A stretch of DNA of 64,000 nt from Myxococcales bacterium (GCA_030652255.1 JAUSAZ010000175.1:1-64000), one strand, 5' to 3'; counted from the first letter of the stretch, positions 16,554 through 25,601 are shown. Notes: generated from the letters alone by a model not told the origin. Program-made: numbers and translations.

Positions 16554-18191
16554 TCAGTGGCGGCGGCGGTGCCGACGGCCGCGGCGGCCGTGGCGGCCCC
16601 CGGCGTTCTCCTCGATGGGAGCGATGCCGACGGCCATCGGGCCGGCGTTGGTCGAGACGATGGCGCAGCGGCCGGCCGGGGTCTCGGCGGTCACGATGAC
16701 GAACTGCACGCGGCGGTTGGCGGCGCGGGCGGCGCGGGTCGTGCCCGGGATGAGCGGGCAGTTGGGGCCGAAGCCGTGGCCCTCGAGGCGCGACTCGGTG
16801 ATGCCGTGCTCGGTGAGGTACCGGCGCACCGAGAGGGCGCGGCGGTTGGAGAGGTCGAGGTTGTGCGCGGCGTCGCCGACGTCGTCGGTGTGGCCCTGCA
16901 CGTCGACCGAGAGGTTGGACATCGCGCGGAGGATCGAGATGACCGAGTCGAGCACCTGGAAGCTCTGGCGGCCGACGATCACGTCGCTGTTGGTGCGGAA
17001 GTTCACCTGCTGGAGGATGCGGATCGAGTTGCCCTCGGTGACCGCGAGCGACTCGCCGTCGGGGCAGCCGTCCTCGTCGTCGCGGCCGTTGAAGGTCTCG
17101 GGCTGCGTCGGGCAGCGATCGGGACCTTCCGGCTGGTCGATGATGCCGTCGTGGTCGGCGTCGGGCGCCGGGCAGCCGCGGCGGGCGGTGCTCGGGCGGG
17201 CGCCGGCCGGCTCGCTCACGCACTGGTCTTCGTCGTCGAAGACGCCGTCGTGGTCCTGGTCGCCGCGGGGGCAGCCGCGCCGGGCGGGGTCGGGCGTGGC
17301 GCCCTGCGGCTCGGTCGGGCACTGGTCTTCGGCGTCGGGCACGCCGTCGCCGTCGCGGTCGCTGATGGGACACCCGCGGCGGGCCGGGTCGGGCGTCGCG
17401 CCCGCGGGCTCGTTCACGCAGAGGTCTTCGTTGTCGTAGACGCCGTCGCCGTCGGTGTCGGCCACCGGGCAGCCGCGGCGCGAGGGGTCGGGGTGGTCGC
17501 CCTGGGGGGTGTCGACACACTGGTCGTCGGGGTCCATCACCCCGTCGTTGTCGGTGTCGCGCACGACCGGGGCCTCGTCCTCCGGCACGCGCAGGGCGAT
17601 GGACAGGCCGCCGCTCCAGAACATGGCGTTGGCGTCGGGGAAGTTCGTCGGGATGCCGTCGACCTCGGACTGCTGGAACACCATGCCGAGGCGCACCGCC
17701 GGGCCGATGCCGAGCCAGCGGGTGACCGCGAACTCGAAGCCGAGGCCGGCGTCGAAGGTGAGGCGCTGGTCATCGCCCGTGAAGGCCAGGCCGACGTTGC
17801 CGTCGAGGAACAGCCGCCCGACGCTGCCGATGCGCGGCTCGATGCGGAGACCGCCCATGGGTGCGAGCACGCGGCCGGTCTGGCTCTCGCCCGTCGGCGA
17901 GGTGACGCTGCTCGGGAACCACCAGTTCGCCAGGCTCACCTGGAGGGCGAGCGGGCCCACGATGGTGAATCCGAGCCGCACCGACCCCTGGATGCCCAGG
18001 CCGTCGTATCCGAGCTGGGTGCGCTGGTGCTCTGCCAGCATCGTTCCGACGCCGCCCTCCACCCGGAGGGCGAAGCGCGACAGCACCTGCGCGTCAGCGT
18101 TCGGTGCAGCAGCCATCACCGAGGCCATCACGGCCACGATGCCCGCGATCTTCGCGGTGCTCTTTCCTACCGGGTTCGATCCTCTGCTCAT
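16554..18191 (-). CDS. OmpA-family outer-membrane protein with thrombospondin type 3 repeats
   Basis: A 545-residue protein. A signal peptide (ends about ADAQV) is followed by a beta-barrel-like domain of about 190 residues. Five Asp-rich calcium-binding TSP3 repeats follow, of the form D-x-D-x-D-G-V-x-D-x-x-D-x-C with a Cys-Pro end. An OmpA_C peptidoglycan-binding domain includes QVNFRTNSDVI, DVQGHTDDVG, LSNRRALSVRRYL and a final R-R-V-Q-F-V, and the C-terminal tail is Arg/His-rich. It links outer membrane to peptidoglycan. The ATG at 18191 is chosen over 18311 because the extra 40 residues precede a good signal peptide and GAGGG lies upstream of 18191. The His/Arg tail is unusual. Confidence 0.88.
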   Translation of the reverse strand: MSRGSNPVGKSTAKIAGIVAVMASVMAAAPNADAQVLSRFALRVEGGVGTMLAEHQRTQLGYDGLGIQGSVRLGFTIVGPLALQVSLANWWFPSSVTSPTGESQTGRVLAPMGGLRIEPRIGSVGRLFLDGNVGLAFTGDDQRLTFDAGLGFEFAVTRWLGIGPAVRLGMVFQQSEVDGIPTNFPDANAMFWSGGLSIALRVPEDEAPVVRDTDNDGVMDPDDQCVDTPQGDHPDPSRRGCPVADTDGDGVYDNEDLCVNEPAGATPDPARRGCPISDRDGDGVPDAEDQCPTEPQGATPDPARRGCPRGDQDHDGVFDDEDQCVSEPAGARPSTARRGCPAPDADHDGIIDQPEGPDRCPTQPETFNGRDDEDGCPDGESLAVTEGNSIRILQQVNFRTNSDVIVGRQSFQVLDSVISILRAMSNLSVDVQGHTDDVGDAAHNLDLSNRRALSVRRYLTEHGITESRLEGHGFGPNCPLIPGTTRAARAANRRVQFVIVTAETPAGRCAIVSTNAGPMAVGIAPIEENAGGRHGRRGRRHRRRH

Positions 18192-18522
18192 CCCGTCGCC
18201 CTCATTGCTGGTGACCGTCCGGCCCCACGAAGCGGGGACCATGGCGATCGGTTGGTTCATCCGCGTTGACGTTGAGCGGGGCCTTGCAGCTCCCACCAGC
18301 TTCACGCTCATCAGACCGCCGCAGAATACAGTCCTTCGTTTCCGATGGGCAGACTATTCAGCGGCGCCCACGGTCACCCACACGCGCGGCGCGCCTCCCG
18401 GTCACGCATCGAAAATGTCTGCCACGCAGCCATTTCGTGCGAGCCCGGCGGAGAGCTCCCGGGCGCATCATTGACCGTGGGCCGCGCCGCGTGCATCCCC
18501 CTGCGCTCCACCGACGCCCACC
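18192..18522. promoter_or_regulatory. Divergent intergenic region (ompA-like / double DsbA)
   Basis: This 331-bp region between divergent genes holds no credible ORF. A locally AT-richer patch at 18321-18365 contains, on the minus strand, a TATTCT hexamer (18323-18328) that could be the -10 of the OmpA gene, with no clear -35. The leader to the OmpA start would then be about 130 bases. No clear promoter or Shine-Dalgarno was found for the DsbA gene. Confidence 0.35.
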
Positions 18523-19824
18523 ATGAAGAGCCCCGCCCGCCTCGCCCTCGCGTCCCTCCTCGCCGCCTGCGCCGGCCGCTACGCGCCACCGCCGCGCTGC
18601 CCGCCGGCCGCCGCCGCGCCCGCCGCGCCGGGCCATGCGCTCGTAGACAGCGACCGCCTGCCCACCGCCGACGCCCCGAGCCTCGGGCCCGCCTCGGCGC
18701 CGCTCACGGTGGTGGTCTTCAGCGACTTCCAGTGCCCGTACTGCGCGCGCGGCCGCCTGGTCACGAGCGACCTCCGCGCGCTCTTCCCCTCCGCCGTGCG
18801 CGTGGTCTGGCGCAACCTCCCGCTCATCCGCCACCCGATGGCCCACCAGGCCGCCGAGGCGGCGATGGAGGTGCGCGCCCAGGCCGGCGACGAGGCCTTC
18901 TGGCGCTACCACGACCTGCTCTTCGCCCACCAGGCCGAGCTGTCGCGCGAGAGCCTGCTCCGCGACGCGCGCCTCGTCGGGGTCGACCCCTCGCGCTTCG
19001 AGCGCGCCCTCGACGAAGGAACCCACCGCGCCGCCGTCGACGGCGACGCCGCGCTCGCCGAGCGCCTGGGCATCGACGGCACGCCCGCGTTCGTGCTCAA
19101 CGGCACCCGCGTGGTGGGGCTCCAGCCCTTCGCGGTCTTCGAGTCCGCGGCGCGCCTCATCCTCGCGCGCGCCGCCCTCATGCCCGACCCGGCGCGGGTG
19201 TACGCCGACATGGTGCGCGACCCGGTCGAGCTCCCGGAGCCCGTCGACTCGTCCCGCGCCACCGTCGATCCCTGGGCCGGCGTGCACGCCCTCCCGGTGC
19301 CCGCCACGGCGCCCTCCCGCGGGTCGGCCGAGGCCCCGGTGGTGCTCCAGGTGTTCAGCGACTTCGAGTGCCCCTACTGCGCCCGGGTGCGGCCCACCCT
19401 CGACGCGCTCCGGGAGCACTACGGCGACCGGCTGCGCATCGTCTGGCGCGACCTCCCGCTGCCCCGCCACGCCCACGCCCTGGCCGCCGCCGAGGCCGCG
19501 CGCGAGGTGCTCGCCCAGCGCGGCCCCGATGGCTTCTGGCGCATGCACGACCTGCTCTTCGCCGCGAACTCCGCCGAGGAGCCCATGGGGCCCGCGCTCA
19601 TCGAGCGCCTCGCCGTCGAGGCCGGCGCCGACCGCGCGCGCCTCCGCGCCGCCCTCGCGGACCACCGGCACCGCGCGGTCATCGACGCCGACGTCGCCGC
19701 CGCCGCCGCCACGCGCCTGCGCCTGGGCACGCCCGCGTTCTTCATCAACGGGCACTTCATGTCCGGCGCGCGGCCGCTCGCGGAGTTTCGCCAGCGCATC
19801 GACGGCCTCCTGGGCGCGCCGTGA
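18523..19824 (+). CDS. Lipoprotein with two tandem DsbA-like thioredoxin domains
   Basis: A 433-residue protein. The N-terminal lipobox (SLLAAC, Cys at 16) anchors it. Two DsbA-like domains follow, each with a C-P-Y-C active site (FSDFQCPYCARG and FSDFECPYCARV) and a cis-Pro loop (GTPAFVLNG and GTPAFFING). The domains are about 200 residues each and clearly duplicated (RVVWRNLPL versus RIVWRDLPL). It should catalyse thiol-disulfide exchange in the cell envelope. A tandem fusion differs from the usual single-domain DsbA. Its stop overlaps the GTG of the BtuF-like gene (GTGA), so the two are coupled. Confidence 0.88.
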   Translation: MKSPARLALASLLAACAGRYAPPPRCPPAAAAPAAPGHALVDSDRLPTADAPSLGPASAPLTVVVFSDFQCPYCARGRLVTSDLRALFPSAVRVVWRNLPLIRHPMAHQAAEAAMEVRAQAGDEAFWRYHDLLFAHQAELSRESLLRDARLVGVDPSRFERALDEGTHRAAVDGDAALAERLGIDGTPAFVLNGTRVVGLQPFAVFESAARLILARAALMPDPARVYADMVRDPVELPEPVDSSRATVDPWAGVHALPVPATAPSRGSAEAPVVLQVFSDFECPYCARVRPTLDALREHYGDRLRIVWRDLPLPRHAHALAAAEAAREVLAQRGPDGFWRMHDLLFAANSAEEPMGPALIERLAVEAGADRARLRAALADHRHRAVIDADVAAAAATRLRLGTPAFFINGHFMSGARPLAEFRQRIDGLLGAP

Positions 19825-20687
19825 AGCGGGCCCTCGCCGCGGCCCTCGCGCTCTCGCTCGCGGCCTGCGAGCGCCGGGCGCCGCCGGGCCCCGCGCTGCC
19901 GGAGTCCTTCACCGCCGTCGACGACCGCGCCCCGGCGCCGCGGCGGGTGGTGTGCCTCGTCCCGAGCGCCACCGAGCTGGTGTTCGCCCTCGGCGCGGGC
20001 GACCGGGTGGTGGGCGTCTCGGCCTTCGACGACTACCCCCCGGAGGTGACCCGCCTCCCGCGCATCGGCGGCATGACCAACCCCTCCTTCGAGGGCATCG
20101 CGGCCCTGCGCCCGGACGCCGTCGTCGGGGTCGAGGGGCCCACCGACCTCGCCGCCCTCCGCCGGCTGCGCTCCCTCGGCGTGCGCGTCGTGGTGCCGCG
20201 GGTGGAGTCCGTCGCCGAGGTGCTCTCCGGCATCGACCTGCTCGGCCGCCTGCTGCACCGCGCGCCCGAGGCCGCCGCCCTGCGCGCTCGCATCGCGCGC
20301 GAGCTCGACGCCGTGCGGTCGCGCGTCACGGGACGCCCGAGGCCGCGCACCCTCGTCGTGCTCGGCCGCCGCCCGCTGGTCGTCGCGGGCCCCGGCTCGT
20401 GGATCGACGAGGTCGTCTCGCTGGCCGGCGGCGCCAACGTCGTCACGGGGGGTGGGCGCTACCCGACGGTCCCCCGCGAGGCCCTCGCGGCGATGCGGCC
20501 CGAGGTCATCCTCGACCTCACGGGGCACGCCGAGGGCGCGGCGCTACGCGACGAGCTCGCGGGCGTCGACCTCCCGGCGCTGCGCCAGGGGAGGGTGTCC
20601 AGCTTCGGCGACCCGATGTTCCTGCGGCCGGGGCCGCGGGTGGCGGAGTCGGCCCGGCAGATCGCCGCCGCGCTGCACCCCCACTGA
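19821..20687 (+). CDS. BtuF-like periplasmic binding lipoprotein (cobalamin/siderophore type)
   Basis: A 288-residue class III substrate-binding protein. A lipobox (LSLAAC) near residue 17 precedes the two-lobed fold with the long connecting helix. Family motifs visible are VCLVPSATELVFALGAGDRVVGVSAF split over the first lobe, PRIGGM, and the SWIDEVVSLAGGANV strand-helix. Such proteins deliver vitamin B12, haem or Fe-siderophores to ABC importers, but no BtuC/BtuD partner is nearby. It is translationally coupled (GTGA) to the double DsbA lipoprotein, which is an unusual partner. Confidence 0.83.
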   Translation: MKRALAAALALSLAACERRAPPGPALPESFTAVDDRAPAPRRVVCLVPSATELVFALGAGDRVVGVSAFDDYPPEVTRLPRIGGMTNPSFEGIAALRPDAVVGVEGPTDLAALRRLRSLGVRVVVPRVESVAEVLSGIDLLGRLLHRAPEAAALRARIARELDAVRSRVTGRPRPRTLVVLGRRPLVVAGPGSWIDEVVSLAGGANVVTGGGRYPTVPREALAAMRPEVILDLTGHAEGAALRDELAGVDLPALRQGRVSSFGDPMFLRPGPRVAESARQIAAALHPH

Positions 20688-20732
20688 CAGGGGATTGCGT
20701 CCAGCGCCCGGAGGCGCCACGACTCCGCTGCC

Positions 20733-22169
20733 GTGGACGCACCCATCTCGCTCGCAGGTCACACCGTCGACAGCGCCCTCCACGAGGAGGTGCGCGCCCC
20801 CTGGGACGGCGCCCCCATCGGGCGCGTCGCCCTCGCCGACGCCGCCACCGCCGCCGAGGCCGCGCGCCTCGCCGCCGAGGCCTTCCCGGTCACCTCGCGG
20901 CTCCCGGCGTACCAGCGCGCGGCCTTCGTCGCCGCGGTCTCCCGGGGCGTCGCGGCGCGGCGCGAGGAGTTCGCGGCGCTCATCGCGCGGGAGGTCGCCA
21001 AGCCCATCGCCCTCGCGCGCGCCGAGGTCGACCGCGCCGTGCAGACCTTCCACCTCGGCGCCGAGGAGGCCACGCGCGTCGGCGGCGAGATGATCCCCCT
21101 CGACCAGACGCCCGCGGGCGCCACCGCCGCCGGGGTCACCCGCCGCGTCGCCGCCTCGCCCGTCCTCGCCATCACCCCCTTCAACTTCCCGCTCAACCTC
21201 GTGGCCCACAAGCTCTCGCCCGCCTTCGCGGTCGGCGCGCCGGTGGTGCTCAAGCCCGCCGCGCAGGCCCCGCTCACCGCGGCGCTGCTCGCGCGGGTCG
21301 TCGCCGCGGCCTGCGCCGAGGCCGACGTGCCGGGCGCGATGCTCTCCGTGCTCCCCTGCGCCGTGGAGGTCGCCGAGGGGCTCGTGCGCGACCCGCGGCT
21401 CGGGGTGCTGTCCTTCACCGGCAGCGCGCCGGTGGGATGGCACCTGCGCGCCATCGCGCCCCGCAAGCGCGCGGTGCTCGAGCTCGGCGGCAACGCCGCG
21501 CTCATCGTCGCCGCCGACGCCGACCTCGACCGGGCCCTCGAGCGCGCCGTGGCCGGGGCCTACGGCTACGCGGGGCAGGTGTGCATCAAGGCCCAGCGGC
21601 TCTTCCTGCACGAGTCCATCGCGCGGGAGTTCACCGAGCGGCTGTGCGAGCGCGTCGCCTCCCTCGCGGTGCTCGACCCGCTCGACCCGAAGGCCCTGTG
21701 CAGCGCGCTCATCGACCGGAAGTCCGCCGACCGGGTGCGGGGCTGGATCGACGAGGCCGTCGCCGCGGGCGCCCGGGTGCTCGTCGGCGGCGCCCAGGAG
21801 GGCTCGCGCATCACGCCCGCGGTCATCGCCGACGCGGGCCCGGGGATGAAGCTCTGCGACGAGGAACTCTTCGGCCCGGCGGTCACGCTGCACCCGTGGC
21901 GCGACGTCGACGCCATGATCGAGGGCGTCAACGCCAGCCGGCACGGCCTCCAGGCGGGGCTCTTCACCCGGGACATCACCCTGGTCGCGAGGGCGTTCCA
22001 GGGCCTGGAGGTGGGCGCGGTGGTGCTCGACGAGGGCCCGAGCTTCCGCGTCGACTCGATGCCCTACGGCGGCGTGAAGGACTCCGGCCACGGGCGCGAG
22101 GGCGTGCGCTCGGCCATCGCGGAGATCACCGAGCTCCGGATGCTCGTCTGGCGCGGCCTCCTGGGCTGA
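20733..22169 (+). CDS. NAD(P)-dependent aldehyde dehydrogenase
   Basis: A 478-residue enzyme of the ALDH superfamily. Catalytic features are the ITPFNFPLNLVAHKLSPA Rossmann entry, FTGS (FTGSAPVG), the general-base Glu in LELGGNAAL, and the nucleophilic Cys in YAGQVCIKAQR. Near the end it has EELFGP and PYGGVKDSGHGREG. The GQVCIKAQR loop resembles the lactaldehyde/glyceraldehyde-3-phosphate (non-phosphorylating) subgroup rather than betaine ALDHs; the substrate is not determined. It starts with GTG, 45 bases after the BtuF-like gene, and is followed by a large palindromic repeat. Confidence 0.9.
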   Translation: MDAPISLAGHTVDSALHEEVRAPWDGAPIGRVALADAATAAEAARLAAEAFPVTSRLPAYQRAAFVAAVSRGVAARREEFAALIAREVAKPIALARAEVDRAVQTFHLGAEEATRVGGEMIPLDQTPAGATAAGVTRRVAASPVLAITPFNFPLNLVAHKLSPAFAVGAPVVLKPAAQAPLTAALLARVVAAACAEADVPGAMLSVLPCAVEVAEGLVRDPRLGVLSFTGSAPVGWHLRAIAPRKRAVLELGGNAALIVAADADLDRALERAVAGAYGYAGQVCIKAQRLFLHESIAREFTERLCERVASLAVLDPLDPKALCSALIDRKSADRVRGWIDEAVAAGARVLVGGAQEGSRITPAVIADAGPGMKLCDEELFGPAVTLHPWRDVDAMIEGVNASRHGLQAGLFTRDITLVARAFQGLEVGAVVLDEGPSFRVDSMPYGGVKDSGHGREGVRSAIAEITELRMLVWRGLLG

Positions 22170-22182
22170 GGTTCACCCCTCA

Positions 22183-22357
22183 CAAGGTGCCGCTTGGCCC
22201 GTCGCCGCGTGTTGAAACACGCGGCAACGCGAGCAGCGATGAAGGCCGCAGCGGCCTGTACGATGTCCAGGTACCGCGACCAGCCCGCGTGCGGGCTTCA
22301 CTGCTGCACGCGTTGCCGCGTGTTTCAACACGCGGCGACGGGCCAAGCGGCACCTTG
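22183..22357. repeat. 175-bp nested palindromic element (49-bp perfect inverted repeats)
   Basis: Bases 22183-22231 and 22309-22357 are perfect 49-base reverse complements; pairing continues imperfectly for about 18 more bases inward. Each arm also contains its own palindrome CCGCGTGTT-GA-AACACGCGG. The whole can fold as one long hairpin or as a cruciform with two side hairpins. It lies between the convergent aldehyde dehydrogenase and LysR genes. It resembles a MITE/REP-like dispersed element and may also act as a two-way terminator. No protein-coding sense was found in it. Confidence 0.9.
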
Positions 22358-22386
22358 AAGCGGGTGGGGCTGAGAGCGTGTCTGAC

Positions 22387-23283
22387 TCAGCCCGTCCACG
22401 GGGCGTCGCGCAGCAGCGCCGCCACGGCGTCGAGCATCGGCCGCCGCGGGTCGTCGAGGCGCGCCGCGAAGTGCTGCGCGGTCGAGGGCTGCACCGCGGC
22501 GAACACCGGCCGCAGCGCGTCGGCCTCCAGGTGCCGCGCGATCATCGGCGTCGGCAGCACCGCCACGCCGCCGCCCTCCAGCGCCACGCGCTCGATGGCC
22601 GCGAGGCTCCCGAGGTGCAGCACCCGGCCGAAGCGCACCTCCCGCAGCCGCGGCGGCGCGGCGTCGAGCCACGGGCGCAGGCAGGGCAGCGAGGGGGCGC
22701 GGTCGAGCAGGGTGAAGCCGCTGGCGTCCTCGGCCACGCGCAGGGCCTGGCGGCGCAGGGCGACGGGCGCGGCCACCATGCGCCACGCGAGGCCCACCAG
22801 CGGCGCCGACAACAGTCGCGGGTCGCGCACCGTGGGGCCCAGCACCGCGGCGTCGATCTGGTGGCGCACCAGCGCGGCGTGGAGGGCGTCGTGGTCGCCG
22901 ACGTGGAGGTGCACCGTGAGCTCGGGGCGCAGCCGGGCCCAGCGGGACAGCAGCGGGGCGACCCAGCGGGCGGCGGCCTCGGGCTCGACGCCCAGCACCA
23001 GCTCGGCGCGCGGGGCGGGGAGGCGCTCGCCCGCGGCGTGGGCGCAGTCGAGCATGGCGTCGACGGCGCGGCGCGCGTAGGGGATGAGCGCCTGGCCCTG
23101 CGGGGTGAGGGCCACCGAGCGGGTGGTGCGACGGAAGAGCGGCGCCCCGAGCGCGGCCTCCAGCTGGCGCACCCGCTCGCTCACCACCGCGGGGGCGACC
23201 ACGAGCGAGCGCGCGGCGGCGCGGAAGCTCAGGGTCTCGGCGATGGTGAGGAAGGTGCGGAGCTGGTCGACCGTCGGGGACAT
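22387..23283 (-). CDS. LysR-family transcriptional regulator
   Basis: A 298-residue LysR-type regulator. The N-terminal winged helix (residues 1-60: QLRTFLTIAETLSFRAAARS, RVRQLEAALGAPLFRRTTR) precedes a substrate-binding effector domain (about 90-290). The target and inducer are unknown. It does not lie divergent to an obvious target, since the glycosyltransferase behind it reads in the same direction, with a 4-bp gap between that gene's stop and this start. It might control the nearby aldehyde dehydrogenase. Confidence 0.9.
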   Translation of the reverse strand: MSPTVDQLRTFLTIAETLSFRAAARSLVVAPAVVSERVRQLEAALGAPLFRRTTRSVALTPQGQALIPYARRAVDAMLDCAHAAGERLPAPRAELVLGVEPEAAARWVAPLLSRWARLRPELTVHLHVGDHDALHAALVRHQIDAAVLGPTVRDPRLLSAPLVGLAWRMVAAPVALRRQALRVAEDASGFTLLDRAPSLPCLRPWLDAAPPRLREVRFGRVLHLGSLAAIERVALEGGGVAVLPTPMIARHLEADALRPVFAAVQPSTAQHFAARLDDPRRPMLDAVAALLRDAPWTG

Positions 23284-23287
23284 CGCT

Positions 23288-24274
23288 CTATCCCCCGCGG
23301 AGGCGGCGGAGCTGCGCGCCGACCACCGCCTGGGTGTACGCGAGGGCCCGCGGCCCGATGAGCCCGAGCGCGACGAAGGCCCCGAGGCGGGCCGAGCGCC
23401 GGAGCGCGGGGCTGGCGTGGGCGAGCCCGTCGAGGGCCTCCAGCCGGTGGCCCGCGAGCAGATGCTGGGTGACCCGCTGGGCCTCGTAGTGCGCGAGCAT
23501 CCGCGGCTCGTGCGCGCGGAGCAGCTCGCCCCAGCCGCGCAGCACGGCGTCGGCGTCGGCGGCCCCGTCGGCGGCGTCGCGGAGCTGGCGGCGCGCGAGC
23601 GCGAGCGGCGCGGAGGCCGTGATGCGGTTGGTCGCGTCGGTGTGGATGAGCACCACGCGGTCGACGCACATCCAGAAGCGCCAGCGGGTCGCCGCGGCGA
23701 GGTGGAAGCTGCTCTCGTAGGCCCGGCCGCTGGGGTAGCGCAGCACGGCGAAGACCTCGCGGCGGTAGCAGTTGAACCACTCGCTCACCCGGCGCGAGCC
23801 GATGAAGCGAAGGTACGCCGGGAGGTCGAGCAGCGCGGACTCCGTCGGGGTGGGGTCGGGGGTGTCGGGGCCGCGGTCCCAGCGGCAGACGGTGGCCACG
23901 TTGCCGACGTCGGCGGGCGCGGCGTCGCAGCGCGCGGCGAGCCGGTCGAGCCCGCCGGGGAGCAGCTCGAAGTCGCTGTCGAGCATGACCATCCAGCGCC
24001 CGCGGGCCGCGGCGATGCCGGCGTTGCGGGCCTCGCAGACCCCGCGGTTGAGGGGTTGGCGCACCAGGCGCACCCGCGGGTCGCCGAGGGCCTCGACCAC
24101 CGCGGCCGTGTCGTCGGTCGAGCAGTCGTCGATGACGATCACCTCGAAGTCGTCGCGCCCCGAGGCGAGCACGCTCCCCACCGCGCGGAGGATCATCCCC
24201 GCGCGGTTGTAGGTCGGGACGATCACGCTGAAGCGGAGGTCGGCGGAGGGGAGGGCGGGGTCGTGGTCTGTCAT
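23288..24274 (-). CDS. Family 2 glycosyltransferase
   Basis: A 328-residue GT-A fold protein: nucleotide-sugar site FSVIVPTYNRAGMI at the N-terminus, V-I-D-D-C-S-T-D-D-T, N-x-G-V-x-x-A-R-N-x-G-I, and the metal-binding D-S-D (MVMLDSDFE). The acceptor is unknown. The ATG at 24274 is preferred because the upstream frame overlaps the peroxiredoxin gene. It lies 37 bases after the peroxiredoxin stop and may form an operon with it and the LysR regulator. Confidence 0.86.
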   Translation of the reverse strand: MTDHDPALPSADLRFSVIVPTYNRAGMILRAVGSVLASGRDDFEVIVIDDCSTDDTAAVVEALGDPRVRLVRQPLNRGVCEARNAGIAAARGRWMVMLDSDFELLPGGLDRLAARCDAAPADVGNVATVCRWDRGPDTPDPTPTESALLDLPAYLRFIGSRRVSEWFNCYRREVFAVLRYPSGRAYESSFHLAAATRWRFWMCVDRVVLIHTDATNRITASAPLALARRQLRDAADGAADADAVLRGWGELLRAHEPRMLAHYEAQRVTQHLLAGHRLEALDGLAHASPALRRSARLGAFVALGLIGPRALAYTQAVVGAQLRRLRGG

Positions 24275-24311
24275 CGGAGGGGTTGAGAGGGACCTTACCG
24301 CGGCGCGGAGC

Positions 24312-24785
24312 CTACTTCGCGGCGGGAGCGAGCGAGGCGAGGCAGCGGCGCACGTCGTCGACGTGGGCGTCGATGTCAAACTCGTGGTGGAAGATGCCGC
24401 GGATGACGCCCTCGGCGTCGATGACGTAGGTGACCCGCTTCTGGAAGGGGATGAGGCCCCCGAGGCGCTTCACGCCGAAGGCCGAGGCCATCTCGCCGTC
24501 GGGGTCGGCGACGAGCTCGTACGGGAGCCTGTGCTTCGCGATGAAGGCCTTGTGGCTCTCGACGTCGTCGCGGCTCACGCCCACCACCCGGGCGCCGCCC
24601 TCGCCGGAGAGCTCGCCGAAGGCGTCGCGGAAGCTGCACACCTCGCGGGTGCACCCGGGGGTGAAGTCCTTCGGATAGAAGAACAACACCAGGGCGCGAC
24701 CGCGCGCGCCGTGCACGCTGAAGGTCGAGTGGTCGGGGAGCTTGCCCGAGGCGTTGGGGGCGATCTGTCCGAGGCCGAGGCTCAT
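24312..24785 (-). CDS. bcp: Peroxiredoxin, Bcp/PrxQ type
   Basis: A 157-residue thiol peroxidase that reduces H2O2 and organic peroxides. The peroxidatic site P-x3-T-x2-C is in FTPGCTREVC, with the resolving Cys five residues later as in PrxQ with an intramolecular disulfide. The FFYPKDFTPG motif is diagnostic. AAGGAG lies 9 bases before the ATG. It sits between an ABC transporter gene and a glycosyltransferase. Confidence 0.93.
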   Translation of the reverse strand: MSLGLGQIAPNASGKLPDHSTFSVHGARGRALVLFFYPKDFTPGCTREVCSFRDAFGELSGEGGARVVGVSRDDVESHKAFIAKHRLPYELVADPDGEMASAFGVKRLGGLIPFQKRVTYVIDAEGVIRGIFHHEFDIDAHVDDVRRCLASLAPAAK

Positions 24786-24875
24786 GCGTGGGGTCTCCTT
24801 GGGCTCCGTTGGAGGCGCATCGCCCCACGAGCGTCGCAGACCATACCCGCGAAGACCCGGGTCGGGGGAGGCGGG

Positions 24876-25601
24876 TCAGAGGTCGCGGTCGATGACGGTG
24901 CGCACCGCGAGCCCGAGGGGCACCGCCGCGAAGATCGCGAGCACGGCCAGCGCGACCCCGACCGAGGGCGCGGGCGCGGTGCCGACGAGGCTGGGCAGCA
25001 GCGGCGCGGCGTCGAGGCCCGCCAGCACCAGGGCCTGGTGCGACAGCGACACCACCTGGAGCGGCGCCCAGAGCGAGGGCAGCGCGACCTCCGTCACCGC
25101 GAGCACGCCCACCGCCAGGGACACCGGGTGCCTCGGCGAGAGCGTGGCGACGCCCACGGAGAAGCCCGCGAGCGCGACCGCGTGGGCCAGCATCGCGAAG
25201 GGCAGCCGGGCGAGCGACCCAATGGAGGCGTTGCCCGTGAGCGCGTTGGCCACCGCGAGCATGGCCGAGCCGAGGAGCAGCACCACGCCGACGCTCGCCG
25301 CCGCGCCGAGCCACTCGCCCAGCAGCGCCGTCGGCCGCGCCATCGGGCGCACGAACCAGTACACCACCGTGCGGCGCTCGAAGGCCTCGCCGAGCACGCC
25401 GGCCACCCAGGGGACCACCAGCAGCGGCGCGGCCACGTAGGCGAGCAGCGGCGCCGGGACCGCGAGCGCGCCGTAGCCCTTCGCGCCGAGCCACGCGCCG
25501 AGCAGGGCGGGCAGGAAGGCCAGCGCGGAGAGCCACCACGAGCTCGGCCGGCGCACCGCCCGCAGGATGGACACCCGCGCGATGGAGAGCGCCGCGCTCA
25601 C
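24876..25601 (-). CDS. ABC-2 type permease (second module)
   Basis: A 241-residue membrane protein with about six hydrophobic segments and an FERRTVVYWFVRPMAR loop typical of ABC-2 permeases (gliding/copper-type ABC2_membrane_2). It starts with GTG overlapping the ATPase stop (GTGA at 25598-25601), so it is coupled to ATPase 25598-26536. The substrate is unknown. It is the last gene of the two-module ABC block. Confidence 0.8.
   Translation of the reverse strand: MSAALSIARVSILRAVRRPSSWWLSALAFLPALLGAWLGAKGYGALAVPAPLLAYVAAPLLVVPWVAGVLGEAFERRTVVYWFVRPMARPTALLGEWLGAAASVGVVLLLGSAMLAVANALTGNASIGSLARLPFAMLAHAVALAGFSVGVATLSPRHPVSLAVGVLAVTEVALPSLWAPLQVVSLSHQALVLAGLDAAPLLPSLVGTAPAPSVGVALAVLAIFAAVPLGLAVRTVIDRDL

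Noticed and set aside
17041..17600. Regularly spaced near-identical segments resembling a direct-repeat array
   Set aside because: They encode the Asp-rich TSP3 calcium repeats of the OmpA-type protein in frame; spacers are coding and not CRISPR-like, and no cas gene is present.
19529..23080. 1183-codon plus-strand frame across DsbA, BtuF, aldehyde dehydrogenase and the palindrome
   Set aside because: It overlaps three conserved genes in another frame and has Arg/Pro/Ala low complexity.
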